From Epinephelus fuscoguttatus (taxonomy: Eukaryota > Chordata > Actinopteri > Perciformes > Serranidae): a stretch of 64,000 bases of DNA. The DNA is taken from assembly GCF_011397635.1 (NCBI RefSeq), contig NC_064771.1, positions 13,331,379 through 13,395,378 on the forward strand. Direction: 5' to 3'. A program made the translations under genes and the position numbers. Below, one piece after another: positions 1 through 13,900 of the stretch. How positions within the stretch are numbered: position 1 is the first letter of the stretch; each line of letters starts with the position of its first letter. The notes below the pieces were generated by a model. It was not told the origin of the DNA. It made no database searches and saw only the letters and a program-made list of their open reading frames with translations.

Positions 1-499
1 TTAATGGTTTATTTATTGAGTTTGTTAACTTATAAAACTTATTGAAGTCATGCTGACAGTCTTGTACCAGGTACTTTTGATGTATTTATTCTATTTATAC
101 TCTGTTGTATTTCCCCTGTGTTTCATAAATGTTAAAATAAACACAAAGCAAGAGATTGTTATGTACTTTTTTTTACAGTTTATAATTGCGGAGATTGCTC
201 AGACTACCCACAGATAAGAAACATGTGAAGTTGGTGTTAACATGTTGGTACAGTGAGCAGGAGTCCGGTGCTGGCCCCTAGCGGTGCTTGCGGGACGTGC
301 GGCGGCTGTACGGCACTTCTCGTCGGCTACGGGATCCATATGCTTGCGAAAGCAAGGCTTAACAAAGCAATGGGAACTTCACCAAACGTGCTGCTAAGAG
401 TCTAAAACACATCAGCAACTCAACGCGTTTTAACGGAACCTTACAAACCATCCACCTTCCCCGGTAGTGGAGAGCTTGTCAACTCTAGAAAAAGGAGCG
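1..499 (+). promoter_or_regulatory. gspt1 upstream region and 5' UTR
   Basis: No coding sequence is seen here. An AATAAA at about 137 could end a gene lying further left, but nothing else supports that. From about 260 onward the sequence becomes rich in CpG, which continues into the first coding exon, as expected for a housekeeping promoter. The first ATG in the gspt1 frame is at 500. The frame is open upstream to 467, but only from a GTG. The transcription start cannot be fixed from sequence alone. Confidence 0.5.
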
Positions 500-3400
500 A
501 TGGACCCGAGAGACACAGCCCCGGATTCGTGGGAGCTGGAGGAGGATGCCGAGGCCCCGACTGCCGCGGCGGAGCTCCCCACCGCCTTCGCCGCCCTCAA
601 CGTCAACGCCAAGCCGTTTGTCCCCAACGTTAATGCCCCGGTGTTTGTACCGAGCTTCCTTCAAGCCAGCGCCGTGGAAATGCCGGCCTCAGACGGTACG
701 TGAATGCCAGACAGCTGGCTGGAAGTTAGCTTAACTTGCTAGCTTGACTGCTAATCCAGCTAAGTTAGCCTTCCTCAGTGTAACTCGCTGTGCTCAGTCC
801 AGCCTGTGCCACAGTGATCGCATTTCCACTAACTAATCAACAAGTCGGCTTCAGTGTTAGTCATGTGTTGTGACGGTGTAGTAGCAGATTTATAACGCAG
901 TGACTGTCACAACGAGACGTTAAGCGTGACAATCATTGTCTAATAAATATTTATGGAAGTTTGACATGCTTTGCTTTCTTTCCTCAAAGGTGCCCCTGAC
1001 CCAGTGGCCAGCATGGAGGTGGCAGAAACAGCTGGTATGCACCCACATCGTACACCTCGCACCACAACTAAAAGTTAATCAGTTACAGCTCTGCCTGTCA
1101 GGCCGGTTGTTACCACAGGATAGGTGTGGTTACAGGCTCAGGTGTGCACTTTTACCTGCTGCCAGATTTGAAATCAGACCAAGCTTCATGCAGACCAGGA
1201 AAGCTTGGATGCTCACTTTTGAGCCCCTTCTTGTAGGTTCACTTACTGAGCCATATTTGGATCGCTGGCATTGGTAAACTCATGTGCATGGGCCTACGTA
1301 TAATATGATGCAACCTCACTTGTCCATGCCCGAAATAGACATCCCATTGGCCCACACTGTGGTGTGTCAAGCGCGGCATGTCCGAGGTCTCTGTCTGCTG
1401 AGTGTCAGACCAATTTGCATTTGTGTCATTCCTTCAGTCACTATTTGCTGACTAGTTTTAATTTGCGCGAATCAGGTTCAGTCACATTTTGACCCCTGGA
1501 TGCTGTATGCCTCTTCTCAGGTTACAGAGAACTGGTGGTGTTTTTGTTTTTTAATAGAGCGGCTGAGCACTGCAGCTGTAGCAGAGTGAGTGACACAGGG
1601 AGGCCAAGAGATCAGGTGCTATGTATATTTATTAGACAGAGAGAATGATGAGATACCTTTCCTTTTCACATTTCCCACAGACATATTCATGGAGATGCTT
1701 ATTCTAATACTTGCCTTGTCAGATTTCTCTGAGCGTGTCTGAGAGAAAAATTCTAATTACAGCATGATGAGACTGTCGACAAAGTCAAGGCATGGATGGT
1801 GCTCTGAGTTGCCAGCAGCAATATCTCACAGGCTGGTTATAAACGAGGAGGGTTGAGAAGAAAATAGGCTTTGTACATGACTGCTGGGCTGCATAATTTC
1901 ATAGTTACAGAAATGGGAGGCTTATTTGTGTGTTGCCATGGGAAGATGCTCCTTCTGCAGAGCTCAGCAGATTTCAGCGTACTCTCGTTACAGTTTTTTC
2001 TTTTGTTTTGTTATTTGTTCAGTAGAACATTGCACTGATTGTGCTTCTAACGAGTTGGACGGGACTAATGAATGATTAACTGCAGACCACAGTAAAGTCT
2101 TGCAACTCTTTATAGAATATCAGCAATGGCAAATAACTTTTATGAGTATCTGTTATCCTTGAGGTCTTTCATATATGTAGACAACTTCAACTATAGTTGT
2201 TGCACTGAGAAATTTTATAGTTTTTGCTGCAGTTATTTTCTTTTAAGTGTGAGAGAAACAGGAAAGATAGGGGATGTGATGACATGCAGCAAAGAGCCTG
2301 GTATGGACTTGAACCTGGGCCACTGTGGTAAGTCCTCAGCCTCACTGATATGTGCTCCACCTGAGGTCTGTACTGCAAAGCAGGATTTGGAGTTAGCGAG
2401 GTAACTTAACAGTTAACTCTGGGTTTTCAGTACTACAAGGCTGGTTCTCTTTTGTACCGAGATAAATCGCTTTGGTAACATATGCTGAACAGCTAACAGC
2501 TCCGGAGCAGGTTAGGTTCAGAGTATCTGATCACAGCCTGTCAACACCCTGACCTCTGACCAATCAGATCACTGAAGAAAAGAGTATCCATGGATAAACG
2601 TCCAGAGTCTCGTGTAAAAAAGAGGAGACTATATGTTGCTATAGGTCAGGAGAATCATTTCATTGTTTCAGGGCTCTATTTCTACTGGCTTCAAAACAGA
2701 GCTTCTAACACACACAGAGATCATTTACAGCGCTAAACACATGATTTTAGCTGTATTTCAACTTGTGCAAAGTTTAGTCTACAGTGGTAGTGTTGATACT
2801 TTGCACTCTGATTCCATCACTGCAGCTCAAAATAACATGAGACACCTGTGTGATGAGAATTAGGGAAAAAAAAGATTAGATTTCATTAGAAACAGAAGCA
2901 GTGTTTTAGTAGTAGTTTCATCATCCTCCAACTAAACAGCAAAACATATGTCACATATAGCCTAGTGATACCTACATGTAATTTAAGTCTCAGCCGACAG
3001 TGTATTTTTGGATAGTATTCATAATATTTCTACGTTTCCGTTATAAGATTACAGAGTATTATTTACATCCCATGCCACTGACATCTTACTGTCTCACAGT
3101 CCCGGAAACTTTTGGTACCGAAGTAGCCGACATCATTCATGGTTCTGGTGATGTTGCTCATATTTAACATCCCTGCCGCTTTCACATGTATAGTACGTGC
3201 TTGTGGTTGGATAGGAAGACCCAGAGTTGAGTGAACTAACTGATAACCAGCTTTGTAGTACCGGCTTTCCAGACGGCCAGTGTTAGGGTTAGTCAAGCTA
3301 GATAACGACAAGATATCCTGCGATTTTAATACAGGCCTCTGGTGAACTACAGGGGCGCCCATAGAATAAAAGTTTAAGATTAGAAATGGCCCGAAAAGAT

Positions 3401-4065
3401 CTGTTCAGTCTTAAAAACATCCACGCAAGGACACAACCAACAGTTGACCTTGTGGTTGACAACCAAAGAGAGATTGTGCAGCTGTTGTGACAGTGAACAT
3501 GTGTATTTCTCTGACAGATTGGATGTTTAAATTACAGTTTATTCCACATAAAAGGGCCCAAGCTGACCAGCGGGCTTGAACCCAGAACTTTGTTGTTGTG
3601 CAGCAATAGTGCTAACTGCTGCACCACAGCATAGCACGTGAATGTAAATTCAGTCAGAGATAAAATTACAGCAACATAAAATGACATAACTAGATGCACA
3701 ATACAAACTAAACATATTGTCTAAAATAGAGCAGGTGAATGATAATGGTGTAGGAGATGCAAGGGAATAAAGTGACTTCACTCAGTGCAGTTTTGTCTTT
3801 GAAGTTGGATTTGTTCCTGCATGTGTTTGATGTGTGCAAAAGCGGCTCTCGTTCCAAATTTTTGTGCAAATGTGGTAAAAGGATTAAAGTTTGGTATAAA
3901 CATAAAACTGGCAGAAACGTCGCAGCTTGAGTGAATTCCAGGATTCAGAATCAATCAGGATTTATTCACCATCAGTCTGCAGGTTTTCATTTCAGCCAAA
4001 AAGATGCTATATCATTAAATAGTTCCTCCGTAGCATCTAGACATTACAGAGGAGTACAAGGTGTA

Positions 4066-4106
<41 letters not shown>

Positions 4107-7100
4107 TTGTTTGGTTTCAGCTCCGGTGGAGAATGGAGGCACAGATGCAGACATGACCACAGAGGAAGAGACGTGGGAGCAGAAGGAGGAGCCAGGGGGA
4201 GGAGGAGGAGGCGGAGGACAGGAGGACCTGGGCTCAGGAGGAGCCTGTGAGGAGGGCGCTGCGAGGAATGAGGATGAGGAGATGATGATGGAGGAGGAAG
4301 AAGAGGAGATGCCCATGCCTAAAGTGGCTCCAGCACCACCAGATGCCCCCAAGAAAGAACATGTGAACGTGGTCTTTATCGGTCACGTGGGTGCGTCCCA
4401 TTTGTATCTATATGTATATTAATTTATCTGAGGAAGACTGTAGAAACTTTTATTTATCTTCTGAATGTTTTTGTCTGTCAGACGCTGGTAAATCAACTAT
4501 TGGAGGACAGATCATGTGAGTAGTACTTTTTCATGTTATGTGTCATCTGATCACAATGCTGCAGGGCTGCTCAATATTTTTTTATGGTTGCGTAACGTAT
4601 TTATTCTTGCATATTTCCTATTTCAATTTTCTTTAATTTCTCTATGCCTGCATACAGTATAAAAGCAACTGAAAAGTGTCCCCTCGAAATAAAGTATTTC
4701 TGATTTCTGAATAGTTAAAAAATATCTATTATTTTTCTTAAACGCGGTAAAGTGTGACTTTTAATTTTCCCATTTTATGGAAAACTGCATCCAGACTTAG
4801 AAAATTAAAACAAACAAACAAAACAGTCCAGTGTTTATTGATGCCACAGTGGCTGTTAGCTATTGCGCAACATTTTGCCTCTTACACAACAGTTGTTTTT
4901 CTTCAGTTTCAGCCTCAGTTTCATTTTTGCCTCCATAATGCCACAGGTATAATAAAGACAACATAATTTCCATGACCCCCTGCTTCTCACCTTTCTATTT
5001 TCTTTTTCCTCCCTTTGTAGGTACTTAACTGGAATGGTGGACAAGCGAACCCTGGAAAAATATGAAAGAGAAGCAAAAGAAAAAAATAGGGAGACATGGT
5101 GAGAAAAATATGTTAATGAAAGCTCTCAGAAGCACCAAATCTGACCCACCATATTTTGTTATTTTGCATGTTTTATTCAGCATCAACATGGTGTTCAGGA
5201 TGAATAATTCAAGCAAATATTGCCCAACAACAGCCATGTTTGGCACAGCAATTTTAAATGCTCATAAAACAGTTTTGTAAAACATAAATGAATACATAAA
5301 CGTGGGGGTTGCAGGTACCTGTCGTGGGCTCTGGACACAAACCAGGAGGAGAGAGACAAGGGAAAGACGGTGGAGGTCGGGAGGGCTTACTTTGAAACTG
5401 AGAAAAAACACTTCACCATCCTGGACGCCCCCGGACACAAGAGCTTTGTTCCCAACATGATTGGTGGAGCTTCACAAGCCGACCTGGCAGTCCTGGTGAG
5501 ATAAACAAACATGCCAATCCTAACATTCACCAACCTTAAACCTCAGACACACATAGATTAAATCCTGTAAATCCACTGGTGTTTCATCACAGGAAAAAAA
5601 AAGTATTTACGCATATCCACGGAAACTTCTCAATTCGCCTCTGCAGCAAAATCCTTTTTCCACTGTCCATCTTTATTATAGTTTACAAATAAGGTCACAG
5701 AATTTATTTAAAGAAGACGACACTTTTAAATGTCATGGAACCGTAACTGTGGAATTATTTACCTCCCTTATTGGTTTGTATCAGGTGATTTCAGCGAGGA
5801 AGGGTGAGTTTGAGACCGGCTTTGAGAAGGGTGGACAGACGCGGGAGCACGCCATGCTGGCTAAAACAGCAGGAGTCAAGCATCTCATTGTCCTGGTCAA
5901 CAAGATGGATGACCCCACCGTCAACTGGAGCCTAGAAAGGTGAACAGGAATCGGGTTAAGATAGATATGACGTGTTTGTGTTGGCTTAAAGGGGCACACC
6001 ACCTAAATTAAGAATTTCAATAGCCTAGGATTTATGAACATCAGTGTCTCTCTCAAGGCCAGAAACCAGAGATATATATCTCAAACTTGTGAGATGTCAG
6101 CTCCAGATTTTATACCTTATGACATTACAAAACCCAGGATGACAACCCAGAAACGTTCAGTTTACTGTCATAAAGCGAGTAAAGAAACCAGAAAATATTC
6201 ACACCCAGAAAGCTGGAATCAGAGAATAGTTACTTTTTCCCTTAAAACATCACTCAAACCAGTTAATAGATTATCATATTCATTGGCTATTAATTTAATG
6301 GTTGACGACTAATTGATTAAGTTATGATAGAATTTTAATTATCCTGATGAAAATTGCTGTGCAGCAGTTGCAATACAAAGTTGGTGGAGTGCAGATACAA
6401 AGAGTACAAAATGAAAGGACTAAAATAACATAAAATGCAAATTTAAAGCAAATTTAAAATTGAATTTAAAGTGAAATATATTGCAAATATAGCAGGTGGT
6501 GTCAGTCTGTTGCTGAAGGTATTCCTGTGCATGAGCAGTACGTGATGGAAAGTGTGAGAATCATTATCCATGATGCTTCAAATATTTGTCACGGCTCCAG
6601 TTGGCACCGAAACACTTTCCATCATTTAATTATTAGCATTGGCTTTTATTCAGATGGTCCGTTAATAGCTCCTATCTGACGTCTTCTTTTGTAAAAACCC
6701 ATGGTGTTACGTTTCTCATATTGTAGTAAATAATCACATATTTCATTACTTTCCTGCAGGTATGAAGAGTGTAAGGAGAAGCTGGTTCCATTTCTAAAGA
6801 AAGTGGGCTTCAACCCCAAGAAGGACATCCACTTTATGCCTTGCTCCGGACTCACAGGTGCCAACCTCAAGGACCCCGTGCCCGAGTGCCCCTGGTACAC
6901 GTAAGTGCAGTGGGTGGGATGGTTTGTTAGTACAGTGTGAACTTTTGTTGGGTTGTCTGGTTCACAGGGGGAATTTTAAACACACAATCATCCTCTTAAG
7001 CCTGTATTTACCACTGGCTGAACCCAGCTACACACACTCGATTCACCTGAACAATGATGCTTTGTCACATGTTAACAAAGTAGTCATAGAACATTTTCAC

Positions 7101-7931
7101 ATCTCAGTACTCACATGAATTTATAAAGACATGATGATACATTGAATAAAAAAAGAGACCCGCCAGCTGCTTCTGTTCCTTTAATGCTGCATCAGTACTA
7201 CCTTTATTTTCTGGCACAGTTTTATGTTTCCCAGAGGTGATCAGAGAGCTCTGGTATGCAGCGCTGACACAATGTTGATTCACAGTCATTTTTATAATGG
7301 AACATTTTTTTTTTTTTCCCGAAAGGTTGCAGCTCTATACTGTACACTGATCAGACAGTGTGTGTTTTGGTTATGGTTTTCAATGAGAGTGAAACCCGTT
7401 GCTCGCTCCTTTTGCGTTGCTGAGTGCCTTGTGTTTTTCCCCTCTATGTGCCTTTAGCTTTTGCAGGAACGTGCTAAACGGTTCGAGTTTAAAAAACTTC
7501 AGCTCAGAGCAAAAAAGCGCCCAATGTCATTGGGCCTCATTCACCAATATCTTAGCAAAAAAAGTCTACATCTGATTAATGACATGTTCTTAAACCTGTG
7601 TTCTTATAATGATGAATCTCCTTGTCAGTTTAAGGCGTGTGTCGACGCTAATTAACACCATGCAAATAGCCACAAAAAGGGCATGAGCCTGCAGGGCAAC
7701 AAAACAAACAACAACAAAAAAACAAGTTTTGAAGTTGAGGTACTTCTTCGGAAAGTGAACACCAAACGATATGTCACATGAAGTAGTGTCAGGGGTCAAT
7801 AAAAAATAACAAAATAAGATGTATGTAATGTTAAAGATTCATGTTAATCAATCACCCGACCCCCAAGCTCCAAACTTAATGCAGTTTCGTAGCACAATTT
7901 TCAGGACAAACGACTAAGACGCTGCCCAAGC

Positions 7932-7965
<34 letters not shown>

Positions 7966-10900
7966 TATTTAGAGAGAGACAGAGAGAGGGGGAGAGAAGG
8001 TGAAGGTGGACTATTTCACGCAGTATTTCTGTAAGGTAGCAATAACCTACTTTTCATCACTTTTTTCCTGCCCATCCGAACTGCCAGTAATATTTGCCTC
8101 CACAGAAAACGGCAAGCGTTGGGGCGTCGGTGGCTTAGTGGTAGAGTAGGCACCCCATGTACAAGGCTGGTGCCGCAGCGGCCCGGGTTTGACTCCAGCC
8201 TGCTGCCTGTGGCCCTTTGCTGCATGTCACTCCCTCTCTCTCTCCCCCTTTCACACTTGTCTGTCCTATCCATTAAAGGCTAAAAATGCCCAAAAAAATC
8301 TTAAAACAAACAAACAAAAAAAAGAAAACGGCAAACATATTGATTTATTGATTTCTTGGGGACCACGTCTGACAACAGCAAAACTATATCATAACATCCG
8401 TTTAAAAACTCTAACACAAGTCACACAATATAATCCAAGTATCATTTATCCAGTTGTATGCCCAGCACTTAGCAAATATATGCATTTTCTCTAACAAAAA
8501 AAACTCTTTATTTGAATGTGCAGTGTGTAGGATTTAGTGACATCTAGTGGTGAGGTTGCAGAACTGAAAATTCTCCTGTGTATCAAGTGTGAAGGAGAAC
8601 TACTTTGGTTTATGTGCAAATGCCCTGATCTAGAGCCACTGTTTTATTTATCTGTTCTGGGTTACTGTAGAGCAACATGCTTCAGATATGATACACAGCT
8701 GTGGTCTGATCAAAATCTGAATTAAAAAATCTGCTAGTATGCACTTGAATTATGAGTCATAGGCTGTCACAGATCACATTGTAGGTACATGGTAGGACAT
8801 GGCACTCATGGAGACATTTCTGACCCCAAAATAAAAATAATTTTTTTTTTACAAGTGGTGATTTTTGTTCTTTTCCAGGGGTCTGCCATTTATTGCCCAT
8901 CTGGACAGTTTGCCAAACTTCACCAGATCCAGCGATGGACCAGTCAGACTACCTATTGTCGACAAGTACAAGGTGAGCAGCTGGAGGACGTGTCTTTCTA
9001 AAGAGAGAGAAACAAATCTGTGGCAGCTTGTCTTCTCCCTGTCCTCAGCAGATGAGTGGGTGTAAAGATTTCTTTTGGTTTTCGTTCGCTTGGCCAAAAT
9101 CTTTTTATGTTCCCTCTCCAGTTTGTCGTTCTGCTTCCTCTTTGGTGATTTTCCAAGCGCACACCAACATGCTTACACACACACATACTGCAGCCTCTGC
9201 GTAGTCATTGCTCTTTAAGATAATTCAGCTTCTTGGCACTTCCCTCAGTTTGGATGTTGGAAGCATTTCAGCACATACTGTAAGTGTTGGTGGGACTGAG
9301 TTATTTTGGAGTTTTCTCATTTGTCCATACATTAATCATCTTTCCCTTCTTCATGAATTATCTTTTCTTTTTGTCCTCTTGTCTTCAAGATGTTTAAATG
9401 CTCCTCTCTCCCTGTGATTGCAAAGAGACTTATATCGTGGTGATAAGATTAAGTAGTCCCAACTGGAGTTCCCCTGATGTACAGGGATTATAGTTCAGTT
9501 AATTGTCTGCTGCATATGAATGGACCAGCCAAGACTTTCATATAGCAAGCTTTCTGCAGATCCACGCAGCTGTGGATAAAACAATTACCCTCATTATTTT
9601 GTGAGGAATATTGGATGTAATGATTGTCAAGCATGATCATTAATGGTCCAGTGTGTAGGGTTTAGTGGCAACAAGCAGTGAGGGTGCAGAACGAAAACTT
9701 TTCCCATGTGTCAAGTTTGTAGAAGAACTACAGTGGCCGATGCAGAAAGCACCCTATCTGGAGCCAGTGTTTGATTTGTCCATTCTGGGCTACTGTAGAA
9801 ACAACATGGCGTATTTCATGTAGGTAGAAACGGCTTGGAAAATATGCTTTGCTGCTTTCTTTACCAAGAGCTTGATGGAAGAATTGATAGCACTCTCGTC
9901 TGTCATTTAAATATAAAGCTATCTCAATTAGCTCAGCTTAGCACGAAGTCTGGAAAGAAGGGAAACAGCTGGCCTGGCTCTGGCCAAAAGTACAGGTAGT
10001 GAGCTTTAGAGGTGCTAGTAGGCAGATTTTTCTTAAATTTAGTCTGTCTTCTCATCAAACTTTCAACAACAAAGTGGATAAGCCCATTTCCCCAAAGAGA
10101 GGCTTGTAGGGGATTCACATCCAAATTTGCACGTTTTTGAAACTATGTGTTAGGTCTTGGTTCCTGAAATCGTGTGGGAATTTTTATGAGCTTGGATAAA
10201 TTCACAGACTCCTCCAATGTTCTGGACTGCTACATACACTTCAATACAAAAAATGGGCCAATTAAATAGCTGTTGCTAGGTAAATGGAACTGAGATGAGA
10301 TATACAGTAAGACACATACCTGATTTTAGCATTGCATTTATCTTGGATTTGCACCGTACTGTTATCTTAGGCTTTTACATAGTTGCCCTGTTTGTATTTG
10401 CACTCTTCCCACTTTGCATTGCAATTGCTGCACAGCGTTTTTCCTCAGGATAAAGAAAGTTTTATTTAATCTTAAATACTGTTTAGTGGGCAGTTGTGCG
10501 AGAAAGCAAAAGAATAGTTGCTTTCATATTGTAGGTCAACAGGATATCATCAGTATTATTATTTATCTTCAGCCTGCTAATATTTGCCTGCTGGTATGTG
10601 AAAACCACCTACCTCCAAAATGCCAGGTTTGCATGAGTTAAGGGACCCTGTTTTTAGCTTTACATGACTGCAGTGAGTTGAAGAAGTTTGTACATTTTTC
10701 AATCCAATACATGGTTTTTATTGAACAGTGACAATATGTTGTATTTTCCCGAGTTCAATAGGTGTAGCTGTAATGTTATACTGTATTTACTCAGGACAGG
10801 TATCATGGTCCACACTCATAAAACAGGTTTTGACACATTCCTACATTACATAAAGGCTTTACAAAACATTTGAAGGTCAAGATTAATAACTTTTGATCAG

Positions 10901-13900
10901 CCAATGATTCTAAAAGTTAAGACTAACACACATCAGAAGTTATTTATGACTTACACTCTGACCCTTCTCAATGTGTGTGTGTGCTTGCAGGACATGGGCA
11001 CAGTTATCCTCGGGAAGCTGGAGTCTGGATCCATCAGTAAAGCCCAGCAGTTGGTCATGATGCCGAACAGGGTGAGCTCTCCTCCGTATTACTTTCCTCC
11101 TTCTCACAAGGGACCAAGAAACCTACCAGAAATAACTTCAAGGCCTCATTCTTGTATTAAATTTACTGCAGCCTAGATGGAAAAATGATATAGTTTCACT
11201 TCTAACACCAGCCATATATAGCAATAATGTGTTTATTTGAAGTGTATACTAATAAGAGTGTGTCTCTGTGTGTTGCAGCACACAGTGGAGGTATTGAGCT
11301 TGCTGAGCGACGATGTGGAGACAGACGATGCAAGTCCTGGGGAGAACCTGAAGTTGAGGCTGAAGGGCATCGAGGAGGAAGAAATCCTTCCCGGTTTTAT
11401 CCTCTGTAGCCCTGACAACCTCTGCCACTCCGGCCGCACCTTTGACGCACAGGTACACTGACACCAGATGATCAAAGTCACTGCATGCTGGCATCTGTGT
11501 CCTCACTGTACATCTGACTTTCAGGGTCGTTACTTGCGGGGAGAGTCTGAATCAAGAGATCCAGGCTGGGGCTTGATTCACTCTCATTTATTCCATCTGA
11601 TGCCAACAGATAGACTCCCAGATAGAAACTCCACCACACCACTCAAACAAACAAAAAAAAAACAGGTGTAGGTGGGAAGGCTATGCTGAAAGCCGATTGA
11701 TTTTAAGGCCACACGTTTATGCAGAGCCACTGTTAAAAGCCCAGTTAGCAGCAGCACTTAGCTGCTTGTTTGATGCAGAACATTATCATTATTTGATTTA
11801 TTGTTCAGTGTTCAGAGCAAGTGCTCTGAGCCAGAGTGCCCAGTGGTTTGGAATGAGGCATTTAAATGACTGATGCTTGCTGATTTTATCTGTGAAAGAC
11901 ACATTTTAAAGCCATTTAACACTGGGCAGCTTGTTTTTAAATATGAAAATGTGGAGACTATAGATAAGGAACTAATATATCCAGCTCTGTTTCAACTCTG
12001 TATGCATTTTTTCAGATCGTCATCATTGAGCACAAATCAATCATTTGTCCTGGTTACAATGCAGTCCTTCACATCCACACCTGCATTGAAGAAGTGCAAA
12101 TCTCAGTAAGTTACCTGCCTGACTTCCCAAGCTGTAGCTGAAACATTTTACAGTATAAGAGTGTGTTTCTTGTTATCTATTTTATTTGCCTAGCCAGTGG
12201 TTTTTTATGGCCTCCTGGCCTTACTGGACTGTAGTTCAACTCTTTAAATCCTGACCGCAGGCCTTAATCTGTCTGGTGGACAAGAAGACGGGGGAGAAAA
12301 GCAAAACACGACCACGCTTTGTTAAGCAGGACCAGGTGTGTATCGCCAGGCTCCGGGCAGCTGGAGTCATCTGCTTAGAGACCTTCAAAGACTTCCCTCA
12401 GATGGGACGATTCACACTGCGAGATGAAGGTAAGGACACTGTGGGTGTGTTTGTAAGACAGTTTGAGGATGTTTAATGTAAAGGGTAAGTTTAATATTTT
12501 TTTATCCTGGATCATATTTTCCCATGTTTTTGTGTGTAAGGGTCTAATGTGAACAGCATTTTAAAGTTGGTTCATTATTGAGGGAAACAGGCTGCAATGT
12601 AAACACGATTGTTCCCACTGTCTATTTAAAATGTTTGTTTTGCTACTGACAGGCTCAGATTATTATTTTAGGTGTCTGACAACTTAGGACCAAGCAGCCA
12701 TTGGTCAGTGTCAGGCTGTCAATGACCATCTGTTGCCCTAGTTTTTGCAGTGTATCTCATACCATTGGCACTAGCTGGCCCTCATTAGCTTTTTTTGGCC
12801 GAATCAGCATGTTGAATTAGTGTTGGAGATGGTGGAGCCCATTTTAATGACAAATACAGACGAACATCACCTGCTGGTATGGAGAGATTGTTCCTCTCTC
12901 GCAGGTGTAGAATATATGCGGTAGTTGGCTGTGGACTTAAGGTGTGTTCAAGCTCAACTTTTAAGCCGAGACACAGGTGACATGAGGCGATGCAACAGTT
13001 GGCCTTCATTGCAGGTAGTTCTGTGAGGTTGGTCTGGCATGTCTGGGCCTTTATGTACAGGATCCCTACAGAGACAGATCTTTTTGTTAAAGAGCAAGAT
13101 TCTTTTTAACCAGAAACAGCCCTGAAATCGTTATCACCAAACTCACCAGACTCCATTTAAATAAACAGTAATTTTATCCTTGTAAAACACACTTCATTCA
13201 AAGTCGACAGAAACAAAGTAGAACATACAAAACCATCTTGCTTCATCTCCCCACCTTTTCAACTGTCACTAACTCTGGTTGAAATAAACCTGTAATTTAC
13301 CCAGTTAGGTGTGAAGATATGCTGCATTTATATACGCTAAAATTACTGTTTATTACAATGGAGTCTGGTGGGTTTGGCAGTGGCAATTTCTTGGTTATTA
13401 TTTGTTAAACAAAAGGATCTTATTCTTTAACAAATAGGTCTATCTCTGTAGGGATCCTTTCCATAATGTTGTTTAAACACTACAAATAACCTGAGCCTGT
13501 CAGTGACAAAAACAAGCACTTTTAGTGGATGTAAATTGATGGAAGTGTTTACGTGGCAACCCGTTTCACTGCTGCTGGCTGTAGCAGTCTCGATCAATGC
13601 TGAACCATTTTTAAAAAATTGTTGTTCCCATTACTCCTTTAGACACAAAAACATAGGAAAATGGGCTCCTGGTTAAAAAATACAAAGTTAGACTTTAAGC
13701 TAATAGATTTTTCATAATTTGCTTACAGACACAGACGTTACAGCAGAGATAATAAATCATGATTCTGCTTACTTCTTTTCACGTCTGACTTGTTTCTCCA
13801 GTGAGTCTTGAATCCCCATTTTGTCCCTCACTTCTCCTCATACACTCCTCCACCAGGCAAAACTATCGCCATCGGCAAAGTGCTGAAGCTGGTGCCAGAA

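Noticed and set aside
4044-4352. Serine-rich minus-strand frame opposite gspt1 exon 3
   Set aside because: It is the antisense of a glutamate and glycine rich linker plus a TA repeat.
8121-8200. A tRNA gene on the plus strand
   Set aside because: A- and B-box-like sequences are present but the cloverleaf cannot be completed and the unit has a SINE body, an A-rich tail and target duplication.
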